Assembly: GCA_963705155.1 (NCBI GenBank)
Contig: CAVPJC010000013.1
Location: forward strand, 563,083 to 627,082
Reading direction: 5' to 3'
Source of the DNA: CAVPJC01 sp963705155
GTDB taxonomy: Bacteria; Chloroflexota; Anaerolineae; Anaerolineales; UBA4823
Length of the DNA: 64,000 bases
Position numbers and translations under genes: made by a program
The notes under the pieces: generated by a model
Told to the model about the DNA's origin: nothing
Seen by the model: the letters and a program-made list of their open reading frames with translations, nothing else
The model's database searches: none
Shown here: one piece after another, positions 1 to 9,258 of the stretch
Layout: each line of letters begins with the position of its first letter
Numbering within the stretch: position 1 is the first letter of the stretch

Positions 1-447
1 GCCTGATTCGGTGATCCGTCTGTAAATTGCAAAGATCGTTCCAATCGATACGTTGTAATCGATGTTTGACGATCCATCCAGAGGATCAAAAAGGAGGATA
101 TATTTGCCGGTTGGGTATTGATCGGGTATCGGGAGGATATCGGCATGCTCCTCCGAGGCCATCGCTGCCAGGCGGCCGGTGTGGTCGTTGAGACGACAAA
201 TCGTCTGGTCGGCGAGACGGTCCAGTTTCATTACTCGCTCGCCCTGGATATTAAAATCTTCGGTGCTACCAAGGATTTGCGCCAGACCGGCATGGGTTGT
301 GTTGGAAGCGATAAACTTACCCGCCAGGGCCAGATCATAAAGCAGATTGGTGAGTGTACCGGTAGCTTCCGGGTGGATTTTTTGTTCATCAAGGATGTGC
401 CGTTCTATGGTTATGACTTTGGCATGATCACTGGGTTGTCTTAACAT
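1..447 (-). CDS. fbp: Fructose-1,6-bisphosphatase class I, N-terminal part
   Basis: Partial gene whose C-terminal half lies beyond the left edge. It encodes the gluconeogenic phosphatase that hydrolyses fructose 1,6-bisphosphate. The visible 149 residues begin MLRQPSDHAKVITIERHIL and reach the diagnostic metal-binding motif DPLDGSSNIDYNVSIGTIF, which is strongly conserved in class I FBPases. The ATG start is preceded by a TGAGGT ribosome binding site. It begins 9 bases after the stop of the upstream SDR gene, so it is probably the last visible gene of a minus-strand run. With the aceA/aceB genes upstream, the region points to growth on C2 compounds with gluconeogenesis (inference). Confidence 0.93.
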   Translation of the reverse strand, partial: MLRQPSDHAKVITIERHILDEQKIHPEATGTLTNLLYDLALAGKFIASNTTHAGLAQILGSTEDFNIQGERVMKLDRLADQTICRLNDHTGRLAAMASEEHADILPIPDQYPTGKYILLFDPLDGSSNIDYNVSIGTIFAIYRRITESG

Positions 448-456
448 ACGATGACC

Positions 457-1275
457 TCATTTTGAAAATAGAAACCGGATTACAGGGCGGACAAATGGAT
501 CAAACACCTGGTTTCGACCAAAAGTGGACAACAACCGGTTGATCCAACGTGGGATGACCACCACTTGATTCTTTTTTAAGGCTTGAAGGGATTGGGTAAC
601 CACCGGGGCAGCCGGTCCCCACAAGAAGCGGGGAAGCATGGTCCGGCTAAAACCAGTGTAATCAGAAGTATCGTGAAATTCAGTATAGGTGTACCCCGGG
701 CAAAGTACCTGAAGTTTTACGCCGGTGCCGGACAGCTCCAATGCCAGCGTCTGGGTAAAGCTCACCAGGGCGGCTTTCGTGGCGCAATAAATGGAGCCAC
801 CAGGCAGGGGGAAAAAGGCTGCAACGGAAGCCACATTAATCACTGCGCCGGAGCGGCGCGCCAACATGCCGGGCAGCGTGGCGTAGGTCAGGCTTATGGT
901 TGTCTGAATATGCAGGTTGACCATTTCCAGGTGGCGGTTGAGTTTCACGTTGTTGAATTTGCCCAGGGTGCCGAACCCGGCGTTATTGACGAGAAGATCC
1001 AACGCGGGCAAAGAACCGATAAGTTCTTGCAAGCGCAGCTGTTCATCGGGCAGGGATAAATCTGCGCTCACTGCCGCCACGTGACTGCCAAATTTTGTAT
1101 TCAGCATGGACGCCAGGGCATCCATCCGGTCTTTCCGGCGGGCTACAAGAATAAGATCATAGCCCATGGCAGCTAACTGGTTGGCATATTCCGCACCCAG
1201 CCCACTGGATGCGCCGGTGATCAATGCCAGCCGGGAGTTCTCTGGTTCGCTAAAACGAGGGTCAGGATGGTTCAT
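457..1275 (-). CDS. Short-chain dehydrogenase/reductase (SDR)
   Basis: Classical SDR of about 272 residues. It has the N-terminal cofactor motif TGASSGLG, the NNAG motif, the catalytic Ser in the INVASVAAF stretch and the YCATK active-site Tyr/Lys pair. The ATG at 1275 was chosen because it overlaps the stop of the upstream gene (ATGA); the frame stays open further upstream but there encodes the neighbour's C-terminus in another frame. The C-terminal extension with RFLWGPAAPVV and a basic-hydrophobic tail resembles DltE/YqjQ-like oxidoreductases. The substrate cannot be read from sequence. Coupling to a deazaflavin-type reductase suggests a shared redox pathway (inference). Confidence 0.85.
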   Translation of the reverse strand: MNHPDPRFSEPENSRLALITGASSGLGAEYANQLAAMGYDLILVARRKDRMDALASMLNTKFGSHVAAVSADLSLPDEQLRLQELIGSLPALDLLVNNAGFGTLGKFNNVKLNRHLEMVNLHIQTTISLTYATLPGMLARRSGAVINVASVAAFFPLPGGSIYCATKAALVSFTQTLALELSGTGVKLQVLCPGYTYTEFHDTSDYTGFSRTMLPRFLWGPAAPVVTQSLQALKKNQVVVIPRWINRLLSTFGRNQVFDPFVRPVIRFLFSK

Positions 1276-1859
1276 TTTCGATTGCGGCGAAAGAACAGCA
1301 TTGGAAAGAGGATCATGGTAGCTACAGGCCAGACCCATGCTAGTTCACCGGGGCCACCAGAACCGGTACGCGCCTCGCCACGGCGAATGCGGATCAGGCG
1401 GTAGCTCTCTACCTTAACAGCCAGTTCATCATCAGAGAGGGAACGTGGGTTGATTCCAGCAGCATAAGCCGCAAACCCGGAGGCGATCAACACCTGGCGC
1501 ACCTTTTCAAGGTGATCTGCTTCCCCGGTGACATCTTCGGCAACACCCGTCCACCAGGCGTTGGGAAGCCAGATCTCAACCCGGGGATTGGCGAGGAGAT
1601 TGCGGTACCAATCCGAAAATTGGCCATAACCTGCGACACAGTAAATGTCACCATCGATCTCGGTGTAATTCAATGGAGTTTGCCGCCTCATCCCGGTTTT
1701 TCGACCGGTGTGCGTGATGACCATGATGCGTCCGCCCACTGCCGGCGACCAGTTGATCAGGGGACCCAATCCCAGGCGCCACGAGGCGAGCATGAAGCGA
1801 TTGAAATATTTGAAGCCCTGGCGGAGCGTTTCTTCCACTTGTGAATGTAATTCTGTCAT
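1272..1859 (-). CDS. Deazaflavin (F420)-dependent nitroreductase family protein (DUF385)
   Basis: Small split-barrel reductase of the F420-dependent DDN/DUF385 family, about 195 residues. The family core is visible: GRIMVITHTGRKTGMRRQTP, then the GDIYCVAGYG strand, the NWY-like SDWYRNLLANP and the ADHLEKVRQVL helix. A C-terminal hydrophobic segment, WVWPVATMILFPMLFF, followed by RRNRK looks like a membrane anchor, which is unusual for this family. The start at 1859 has an AAAGGA ribosome binding site. It overlaps the following SDR gene by four bases (ATGA), so the two are probably translationally coupled. Cofactor use is inferred from the family. Confidence 0.75.
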   Translation of the reverse strand: MTELHSQVEETLRQGFKYFNRFMLASWRLGLGPLINWSPAVGGRIMVITHTGRKTGMRRQTPLNYTEIDGDIYCVAGYGQFSDWYRNLLANPRVEIWLPNAWWTGVAEDVTGEADHLEKVRQVLIASGFAAYAAGINPRSLSDDELAVKVESYRLIRIRRGEARTGSGGPGELAWVWPVATMILFPMLFFRRNRK

Positions 1860-1906
1860 CCGGGATCCTTTCTTTGTCGCTTCAGCCCATCGAAAATCAA
1901 CAGGTT

Positions 1907-2773
1907 TCAAGCGCCATCCAACAATTTCGCTACCACAGTCCAACTGCCAGGTTGGTTTTCAAGTGTTATTTTATCTACGGCAAAGCCCTGCTCCACCAGC
2001 CGTTGGATGATTCTGACACACTCACTCGGCGGCCATCCGAAAAGCATGGAAAGATCGCGATTCTGAGCTGCGCCAACCGAGAGGAAATACAGGCGAGCCA
2101 GTTCGCTGCGGGCGTCGATTTCACCAATAAAGCGAGCTTTTTCGGGCAAATCGGGATAATGACGGGCAGCGATGTCATAGGCAAATGCGTAATGCCAGGC
2201 GCCGGCTTGCGTAACCGCAACCGGGAGGATCTTAAAATCGGCTTGTAAATCGGAAACCGCTTTATTAAAGCGCGATTCGCTTTCGGGACTGGTCAGGCGA
2301 GCAGCCTTGCGCAAGGCAATCGTATCCAGCGGCCCTTGATCGAGAATTGCTTCATAAACCGAGCGCGCTTCCAATGTGAGGCGGCCTTGCTCGTACAAGG
2401 TGAGGTAATCTTCTTCCGGCGAGCCGTAATTTTCGGAAAGGGCGTAAAAATAGGGCGCCACCTGCATCGAGATCATCGTGGCTTTTTTTCGCAGTACCTT
2501 GGCGTAATACCAGGCCTGGCTGCCCAGCAGGGCATCTTTCCAGCCCCAGGTGATATGTCCGGGATCGTCATGTGCATCAGCGACCGGACGATCACCGGCA
2601 ACAGCCGACCAAAGACTTGGCAGGGTGATGCCGCGGATAGGCCAAAAAAAGACGAAGCCGCGTTGATTTACAAATTCAACAGCTTCGTCTTGATTGTTTA
2701 ACCGTAGACCGGGCAACAGGCGGTAGGTTTTTGCCCGGTAGGAATGAATCAGCTCATCAGGTAGAACCGTCAT
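1907..2773 (-). CDS. Winged-helix protein related to AlkZ/YcaQ (HTH_42-like)
   Basis: 288-residue protein. The segment LPSLWSAVAGDRPVADAHDD followed by GHITWGWKDALLG, and winged-helix-like repeats in the C-terminal half (residues about 130-280), match proteins annotated as AlkZ-related or winged-helix DNA-binding. AlkZ/YcaQ proteins are DNA glycosylases for crosslinks and alkylated bases; the catalytic QxQ/QxD motif of AlkZ is not evident, so glycosylase activity should not be assumed. It sits 14 bases downstream of aceA and 47 bases upstream of the DUF385 gene, inside the minus-strand run. Family assignment is from remembered similarity and is moderate. Confidence 0.55.
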   Translation of the reverse strand: MTVLPDELIHSYRAKTYRLLPGLRLNNQDEAVEFVNQRGFVFFWPIRGITLPSLWSAVAGDRPVADAHDDPGHITWGWKDALLGSQAWYYAKVLRKKATMISMQVAPYFYALSENYGSPEEDYLTLYEQGRLTLEARSVYEAILDQGPLDTIALRKAARLTSPESESRFNKAVSDLQADFKILPVAVTQAGAWHYAFAYDIAARHYPDLPEKARFIGEIDARSELARLYFLSVGAAQNRDLSMLFGWPPSECVRIIQRLVEQGFAVDKITLENQPGSWTVVAKLLDGA

Positions 2774-2787
2774 ACCCTAATTATATG

Positions 2788-4104
2788 CTACAAAGGAACA
2801 ATATCCTCGTCAAATGTCTCGTCTTGAAATTGCTCTTCTTCCGTGGAGCCTTTGAGGGCGCCGGTGGTTGCCTGGCGTTCTGTGATAGTCATCAGAACTT
2901 CGTCGAAGTAACCAGCGCCTACAAAGCTCTGGTGCTTGATGGCTTTGTAGCCGTAGCGGTGTTCAAGCTCAAACTCATGCTGTTGGAAGCGAGAGTAAGC
3001 AGCCATGCCTTCCAAGTTATAGGCTTGAGCCAATTCGAACATGCTGGCGTTGAGTGTATGGAAGCCCGCCAGGGTAACAAACTGGTATTTGTATCCCATC
3101 TCACCCAACTTTTCCTGAAAATGGGCGATGGTCTTATCATCCAGGTTGCGGCGCCAGTTGAATGAAGGCGAGCAGTTGTACGCCAACCATTTACCGGGGA
3201 ATTTTTCGTGGATACCCTGGGCAAATTCCCGGGCCTCTTCCAGGTCGGGTTTCGCGGTTTCGCACCAGACCAGATCGGCGTAGGGAGCATATGCCAGCCC
3301 CCGGGCGATTGCATATTGAATGCCGCCATTGATATAGTAGTACCCTTCATAAGACCGTTCACCGGTGAGGAAGGGTTGGTCGATCTCGTCCGAATCGGAG
3401 CGAATCAGACTGGCTGAATCAGCATCCGTGCGGGCAATGATGACCGTGGGCAGGTTATACACGTCGGCGGCCAGCCGGGCAGTGGCAAGCTTGTGCACAA
3501 ATTCTGAAACAGGCACCAGAACTTTACCGCCCATGTGACCACACTTTTTGAGAGATGAAAGCTGGTCTTCAAGGTGGATGGCAGCTGCGCCAGCTTCGAT
3601 CATGGCTTTGATCAGCTCAAAAGTGTTCAGCGGGCCGCCAAAGCCGGCCTCGGCATCGGCGATGATGGGGACAAACCAGTCGATGCCCCCGCCTGTGTTC
3701 TCCATGTGCTGAATCTGGTCGGCGCGCATCAGGGCATTGTTAATCCGGCGGATCAATGCCGGGGCGCTGTCCACCGGGTAAAGGCTTTGATCGGGGTAGG
3801 TGTGCGAGGCTGTGTTGTTATCGCCGGCGATCTGCCAACCGCTGACGTAAATCGATTTCAAACCGGCCTCGACCATTTGAACTGCCTGGTTGCCGCTCAT
3901 TGCTCCCAGGGCGCGCACAAAGGGTTCCTTCTGGAAAAGCTGCCAGAGCTTCTCTGCACCCAGGCGCGCCAGGGTGTGTTCGGGTTGCACCGAACCACGC
4001 AAGCGCACAACATCTTCGGCAGAGTACGGACGGGTAACTCCTTCCCAACGCGGGTTGGTGGACCAATCTTTCTGCACAGCAGCTATATCTTTCTTCGTGT
4101 ACAT
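2788..4104 (-). CDS. aceA: Isocitrate lyase
   Basis: Cleaves isocitrate to glyoxylate and succinate, the first step of the glyoxylate shunt. The 438-residue length is normal for bacterial ICL. The catalytic motif KKCGHMGGK lies at about residues 186-194, with the nucleophilic Cys near 188. SGWQIAGDNN, ADAEAGFGG, the ARTDADSA strand and the C-terminal HQSFVGAGYFD region are also family hallmarks. It begins 49 bases downstream of the malate synthase gene, so aceB-aceA form an operon. The frame is intact, unlike its partner. Confidence 0.97.
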   Translation of the reverse strand: MYTKKDIAAVQKDWSTNPRWEGVTRPYSAEDVVRLRGSVQPEHTLARLGAEKLWQLFQKEPFVRALGAMSGNQAVQMVEAGLKSIYVSGWQIAGDNNTASHTYPDQSLYPVDSAPALIRRINNALMRADQIQHMENTGGGIDWFVPIIADAEAGFGGPLNTFELIKAMIEAGAAAIHLEDQLSSLKKCGHMGGKVLVPVSEFVHKLATARLAADVYNLPTVIIARTDADSASLIRSDSDEIDQPFLTGERSYEGYYYINGGIQYAIARGLAYAPYADLVWCETAKPDLEEAREFAQGIHEKFPGKWLAYNCSPSFNWRRNLDDKTIAHFQEKLGEMGYKYQFVTLAGFHTLNASMFELAQAYNLEGMAAYSRFQQHEFELEHRYGYKAIKHQSFVGAGYFDEVLMTITERQATTGALKGSTEEEQFQDETFDEDIVPL

Positions 4105-4153
4105 GTGATCCGCTCCTTATGTGAATGCGTCTTTATCGGAAAAACTGGAGGAT

Positions 4154-5771
4154 TCAGAGATAATCGTAAGCAACCAGAGTCAGGAATTCATCGAACCGGT
4201 CGGCACTGACCAGGCGGTAGAATATCTGGCTGGCGAGCGGGAATTTCCCGGATGCAACCAAGGCTTTACCCCAAAGATTACTTATTTTTGCTAATTCGTC
4301 AGTGATGAGATCTTTCACCAGTTCCACCGTGATTTTTCGGCCATCTGAAAGAACGGCTTGAGGATTATGGATCCACTGCCAGACTTGAGCACGGGAAATC
4401 TCGGCAGTGGCAGTGTCTTCCATCAGGTTATATATAGCCGCCGCGCCGGCGCCGCGTAACCAGGACTCAATGTATTGTATGCCAATGTTGATGTTCGTAC
4501 GTAATCCAGTTTCGGTGATTTGGCCGTCTGGAATATCGAAATTCACCAGATCAGCGGGTGAAACGATCACATCCTGGCGCAGGCGATGTTTCTGATGGGT
4601 TTGAACCCCCAGGGCTTGTGAGAACACCTCCATTGCCACCGGTACGAGGTCCGGGTGAGCTACCCACGTGCCGTCAAAACCATCGCGCGATTCGCGCAGC
4701 TTATCCTCGCGAACTTTACTCAACGCCCGTTCATTGACTTCAGGATCTTTGCGCGATGGGATGTAGGCTGCCATGCCGCCCATGGCATGCGCGCCGCGGG
4801 TGTGGCAGGTGCGCACCAGCAGCTCGGTGTATGCGCGCATAAACGGCACGGTCATTCCAATCTGCGACCGGTCAGGGAGCAGCACGGATGGGCGGTTGCA
4901 AAATTTTTTGATAATGCTGAAGATGTAATCCCACCTGCCAGCGTTTAAACCAGCGGAGTGTTCACGAAGCTCGTAAAGAATTTCTTCCATTTCGAAAGCG
5001 GCGAGAATGGTCTCGATGAGCACCGTGGCACGGATTGTGCCGCGTGGGATGCCGAGCATCTGTTGGGAAAAGATGAAGACATCATTCCAGAGGCGGGCTT
5101 CAAGATGGTTTTCCAATTTTGCCAGATAGAAATACGGGCCGGAGCCAATTTCAAGCAGCTTTTTCACATTGTGATAAAAATACATGCCGAAATCGAAGAG
5201 CGAGCCGGAGATCGGGATACCATCCAGGTAGATATGTTTTTCAATCAAATGCCAGCCCGCGCGGGCGAACCATCAGCACGGCAACATCGTCTTTTAGCGT
5301 ATAAGGTTTTCCGTCCGGGCTGGTATACGTTATCTGGCGGGTGATGGCATCCATCAAGTTGATCTGGCCTTCGACCATATTTTGCCATGTGGGTGAATTG
5401 GCGTCTTCAAAATCGGCCATGAATATGTTTGCGCCAGAGTTAAGGGCATTGATCAACATTTTCCGGTCTGTTGGACCTGTGATTTCAACCCAGCGCTGTT
5501 GGAGATCGGGAGGTGTGGATGCCACCTGCCAGGTCGGGTCGCTGCGGATTGCGGCTGTATCGGGGAGAAAAACCGGCATTTCACCGGCGTCCAGAGCAAC
5601 CTGGCGCAATGAGCGCCGTTCCAGAAGGGCAGCACGGCGGGATCCGAACTCGCGCTGCAGACTGGCAACAAATTGAAGAGCGTCCGGGGTGAGTGCACGG
5701 GCGTATTCAGGGGTGAGCGGGGCGCGAATTTCCATCCCTTCGGGCAAATTGATGACCGGAAGAAATTGCAT
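4154..5771 (-). CDS. aceB: Malate synthase A, frameshifted
   Basis: Condenses glyoxylate with acetyl-CoA to malate, completing the shunt with aceA. Two overlapping frames together give a protein of about 535 residues, typical of malate synthase A. The N-terminal frame ends at VRPRGLAFD near 5241, while the C-terminal frame resumes with IEKHIYLDGIPISGSLFDFG. Removing one G from the GGG run near 5258 restores the family sequence RPRGWHLIEKH. That makes a homopolymer sequencing insertion the likeliest cause. Visible motifs include MADFEDANSPTWQNMV and the NINIGIQYIESWLRG signature. A TATAAT-like box lies about 70 bases upstream of the ATG (5840-5845 on the minus strand). Confidence 0.93.
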
Positions 5772-5884
5772 AATTCCCCTCCAAGGATTGCCGGCCCACG
5801 CCGGTAAACAGATAATTTGTGACGATTTGAACTAGGTAAATTATAACACGGTGGGTCCGCCCCAGTTGGGAAATAAATAGATAA

Positions 5885-5910
5885 ATCGGGTGAAATTTCT
5901 CTCACCCGAT
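5885..5910 (-). terminator. Hairpin terminator after the protein kinase gene
   Basis: A perfect 9-bp inverted repeat (ATCGGGTGA / TCACCCGAT) with an 8-base loop lies about 36 bases past the kinase stop. On the minus strand it is followed by a T-rich stretch (TTATCTATTTATTT). It separates the kinase gene from the aceBA transcription unit. Confidence 0.6.
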
Positions 5911-5945
5911 CAGGTTAAATTCACGTAACCCATGAATGAGAAGAC

Positions 5946-8195
5946 TTACTTTACTGCCCGGAGCACTGGCTGGGGTCTCTCGCGAGGATCGACGATCTCG
6001 GGTAATGCAAGCGGCTTGTACTGCGCACCGGTGCCCAGGCTGGCATAGGGAATATAGTAAATTTGTGTCGTGCTGCTGGAACCCCCCAGGTAGTTCTGAT
6101 AGGCGAACGCCAGGTAAGAGCCATCTGGACTCCATTGAGGATCGCGATAGCAGCAAACATCATTGATCGGGTTGATTTCATAGTAGGCTTTGTGAAGGTC
6201 TGTATTGTAGACATACAGGTCGCCATAGCCATCGTTGCGAATGATGGAGGTAAGAGCAAACAGGAAGACGCCATCCCAGGAGTAATTTTGAATGACCGGA
6301 TTTTTTTCATAGCCCGGGAAGGTGAAGCGCGGCGGGGGAAAGTTATCGATTGCGCGCGGGTTGGGAACACAGCTCGAGACATTGAACAACTGGATGATAT
6401 CCCCCTGCCTTCCATCACCGAGATTTGCGATCAGCTTTGCAGCCAGGGTGGATGAGTCGTTGGACCACCTGACCTGGGTGATGAAGTTTTTCTTGTAGGG
6501 CGCAAATTCCTTGCAGGCAGCCATATCGGTCAGATCGGTGCGGTCGCTGATTTGCTGCAAGGTGGGGATATCGAATGGAACAATATACATCTGGTTGTCC
6601 AACGTGAGGGCAGCCAGCTTATTATCTGGTGAGATACTGAAAAATTTCAGCGAATCGATGAAATTAAAACACACGATGTTATCTACTTCGCCGGTCTCTA
6701 AATAGGCAATTTGCACACATTTGCCAGTTATATACGAGACACCGGTACCATCGGGGGTCCATTGCAGGCTGGTTTTAACGGTTCCATCGGTGGTCAACTG
6801 CACCAGGTCGGAGCCATCCAGGTTTGCCGCCCAGATGTTTCCCCCGGTGATATATGCGATTTTGTCGGCGCCGCCTAAAATTGGGCCGGCAACAGGCGGC
6901 GCAAGGGTAGCGGTTGGGGTTATCGTTTGTGTCGGTATTTCCTGAGTGGGTGTAGGTGGCACAGGGGTATCTAGAACGACGACCGGGATGCTGGTAGCTG
7001 TCGATTGGATGACCGTTGGGGAAGGCGGCGCGCTGGTGGCAGATGGCAGGGGTGCGCTGGTTGGGGAACCCGGCGAGAGAATGGAGAGCATCTGGCTGTT
7101 CTGCCCGACCAGGTAAATGAGACCCGCGATGACACTCCCGCCTACCAGAAGTAGCACGAGGGCAAGACCAGCCCAAATCATCCAGGTAGGTTTGCCAGAA
7201 GGCTGTGCAGCCTGGATTGCTGGTTGCTTCACCGCAGGGGCATAAGACCCAGACCCGGCAGCAGGCTGAACCGGCCCCCGGGCGGCTGACAGGGATGTTT
7301 TTCCACTGGAAATGACGGTCTGGCCGCTGACCATCGTGCGGTCTGGGACGGCTGTTTTGTTGCTTTGCCGTGTTTCCCCCCCATGCGCAACAAGCTCAAG
7401 ATCGGAAGAAAGCTCGGTTGTGGTCGCATAGCGCTCGTTGGGGTCTTTTGCCATGGCATGGGCAATGATTTCCTGGCTCCCGGGTGGCAGGTTGTGTTTC
7501 TTATCAAGCAGGTTCGGAACAGGCTCCAAAATATGCATTAGCATGACTTTGGCCGGCGTATCTGCCTGGTACGGCGCCTGACCAGTGAGCATCTGGAAGA
7601 CGAGCACGCCCATGGCATAGATGTCGCTGCGCCCATCCATGGCTCTATCGCCCTGCACCTGTTCGGGGCTCATGTAAGCAGGCGTGCCGATAATGTTTTC
7701 ACCGGTGATGGTGACGCTGCTGGTTTGTCCTTGCCGGGCGATCCCAAAATCAGATAGGAAGGCATTGCCATACTGGTCAAAAAGCACGTTGCCGGGTTTG
7801 ATATCGCGGTGGATGATACCGCGGGCATGCGCGGCATCCAGAGCCGGCGCCAGACGAGAAATGATGCGGGCAGTTTCTTCCAGACCGATGGCGCCAGATT
7901 TGAGACGATCGGCCAGTGAGCCTCCGGCCATATAACGCATCACAATGTAGGGCTGGCCATTATCATCGCCAAAATCGTAAACAGGAACGATCGCCGGATG
8001 CTCAAGCAACGCAATCATCTTGGCTTCCCGCTCAAAACGAGTGCGAAGTTGAGCATCGTGCAAAAAGGCAGGCGGCAGCACTTTGATGGCAACGTCTCGT
8101 TCAAAGCTGGGATCGTAGGCATGAAAAACAGTTGCCATCCCTCCCCTGCCCAGTTCTGATTTGACTAGATAGCGGCCAATTTTTTCTTCAGGCAT
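5946..8195 (-). CDS. Membrane Ser/Thr protein kinase with extracellular WD40-like sensor
   Basis: Hanks-type kinase of 749 residues. The kinase domain spans about residues 8-270: glycine loop GRGGMATVF, Lys38 in VAIKVL, catalytic loop HRDIKPGN (129-136), DFG (149-151) and MSPEQ. A single membrane segment lies at about 338-364. It is followed by a Pro/Thr/Ser linker and a C-terminal beta-propeller-like region with PD40/WD40 style repeats (WTPDGTGVSY, WSPDGSYLAF) outside the cell. The frame is intact. It lies near a transporter carrying four phosphothreonine-binding FHA domains, which is a plausible substrate (inference, by analogy with kinase/FHA-ABC pairs in actinobacteria). The ligand sensed is unknown. 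Confidence 0.93.
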   Translation of the reverse strand: MPEEKIGRYLVKSELGRGGMATVFHAYDPSFERDVAIKVLPPAFLHDAQLRTRFEREAKMIALLEHPAIVPVYDFGDDNGQPYIVMRYMAGGSLADRLKSGAIGLEETARIISRLAPALDAAHARGIIHRDIKPGNVLFDQYGNAFLSDFGIARQGQTSSVTITGENIIGTPAYMSPEQVQGDRAMDGRSDIYAMGVLVFQMLTGQAPYQADTPAKVMLMHILEPVPNLLDKKHNLPPGSQEIIAHAMAKDPNERYATTTELSSDLELVAHGGETRQSNKTAVPDRTMVSGQTVISSGKTSLSAARGPVQPAAGSGSYAPAVKQPAIQAAQPSGKPTWMIWAGLALVLLLVGGSVIAGLIYLVGQNSQMLSILSPGSPTSAPLPSATSAPPSPTVIQSTATSIPVVVLDTPVPPTPTQEIPTQTITPTATLAPPVAGPILGGADKIAYITGGNIWAANLDGSDLVQLTTDGTVKTSLQWTPDGTGVSYITGKCVQIAYLETGEVDNIVCFNFIDSLKFFSISPDNKLAALTLDNQMYIVPFDIPTLQQISDRTDLTDMAACKEFAPYKKNFITQVRWSNDSSTLAAKLIANLGDGRQGDIIQLFNVSSCVPNPRAIDNFPPPRFTFPGYEKNPVIQNYSWDGVFLFALTSIIRNDGYGDLYVYNTDLHKAYYEINPINDVCCYRDPQWSPDGSYLAFAYQNYLGGSSSTTQIYYIPYASLGTGAQYKPLALPEIVDPRERPQPVLRAVK

Positions 8196-8401
8196 ATGCG
8201 ACGAATCCCTGGCTTATTTGAGGTCGATTCCGTTCCAAATGATCGTATTTTGGAAGGGATATGGCTCATCAGTTGGATTTACCGGGCGCGTGCAACACTC
8301 ATCCCACCCGATTCATATAAATTTTAACATAGGAAACCACCGGAAGACCTGTGATTCCTGAAGGAAATCGCTTTTATAACTTACAGATGGGTAAGAAATA
8401 A

Positions 8402-8446
8402 CCGCTCCCTTCTAACCGCCGGAAATCACCAGCAAACAGGGAGCGG
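8402..8446 (-). terminator. Terminator hairpin downstream of upp
   Basis: Inverted repeat CCGCTCCCT / AGGGAGCGG, 9 bp with a 27-base loop, followed on the minus strand by TTATTTCTTA. It starts about 30 bases beyond the upp stop, in the 281-base spacer between upp and the kinase gene. I saw no gene in that spacer. Confidence 0.5.
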
Positions 8447-8476
8447 ACGATATTTAAATTACAACCCCGAGTCAAA

Positions 8477-9102
8477 TTACCCGGTTCCGAACTGCCGGTC
8501 GCCTGCATCACCGAGACCCGGAACGATATAACCACGTTCGTTGAGGCGCTGGTCCACTGCAGCCAGGTGGATGGGCACCTCGGGGTGGTGTTTTTGCATC
8601 AAGTTGATACCTTCAGGAGCGCCTAGGATACCGACAAATTTTATTTTCTTAACGCCCAGCGTTTCAACACGTCCACCGTTGCAGTCGCAGAACCACCAGT
8701 TGCCAGCATTGGATCCAGGATCAGGCAAACAGATACACGCGGCTCGATGGGCAGCTTGTTGTAATACTGAACCGGCTTGAGTGTATGCTCGTCCCGATAG
8801 AGGCCAATGTGCCATACTTCGGCGGTTGGCATCAGGTTCCAAATACCTTCCACCATTCCCAGACCAGCGCGCAAGATCGGCACCAGGCCAATTTTCTCCT
8901 GCAGAGCCACGCCATTCATTTCTGCCAACGGGGTTTGGATTGGCTTTGGCATTAATAACAAGTCTGAGGTTGCCTCATAAGCCATCAGGGCGGCGATTTC
9001 GCGCACAAGCTCACGAAATTTCTTTGGTTCGGTTTTAATGTCTCGGAGGAGTGACAATTTGTGAGCAACAAGTGGATGAGGCGAGGGGAAGACATTGTTC
9101 AT
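8477..9102 (-). CDS. upp: Uracil phosphoribosyltransferase, frameshifted
   Basis: Salvage enzyme that makes UMP from uracil and PRPP. The N-terminal frame carries the family N-terminus, HPLVAHKLSLLRD, and the PRPP-binding motif DPMLATGGSA. It ends early at about 8641. The other frame continues with LGVKKIKFVGILGAPEGI and the C-terminal uracil-binding GDAGDRQFGT. Adding one base after AAACG near 8655 joins LKR to LGVKKIKF exactly as in the family, so a one-base deletion in the sequence is likely. The reconstructed length of about 209 residues is normal. A GGAG site precedes the ATG, and a TATAAT box lies on the minus strand at 9134-9139. Confidence 0.93.
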
Positions 9103-9258
9103 AAGAAGCTCTCCAGTGGGAATATTTTGTTAAATTATATCCGGGATCAGGCAATTCAGCAGTTCGGAGAAGATACTTATCATATATAATAATTTTAATA
9201 CCAACATGGCATTTTTGCTCAATCGGGTTTTCTGCAATTTCATCATGGAAGGGTGAGT

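Noticed and set aside
5241..5258. Programmed frameshift in malate synthase
   Set aside because: No slippery heptamer or stimulating structure was seen, the family is not known to use frameshifting, and one extra G in a short run explains it.
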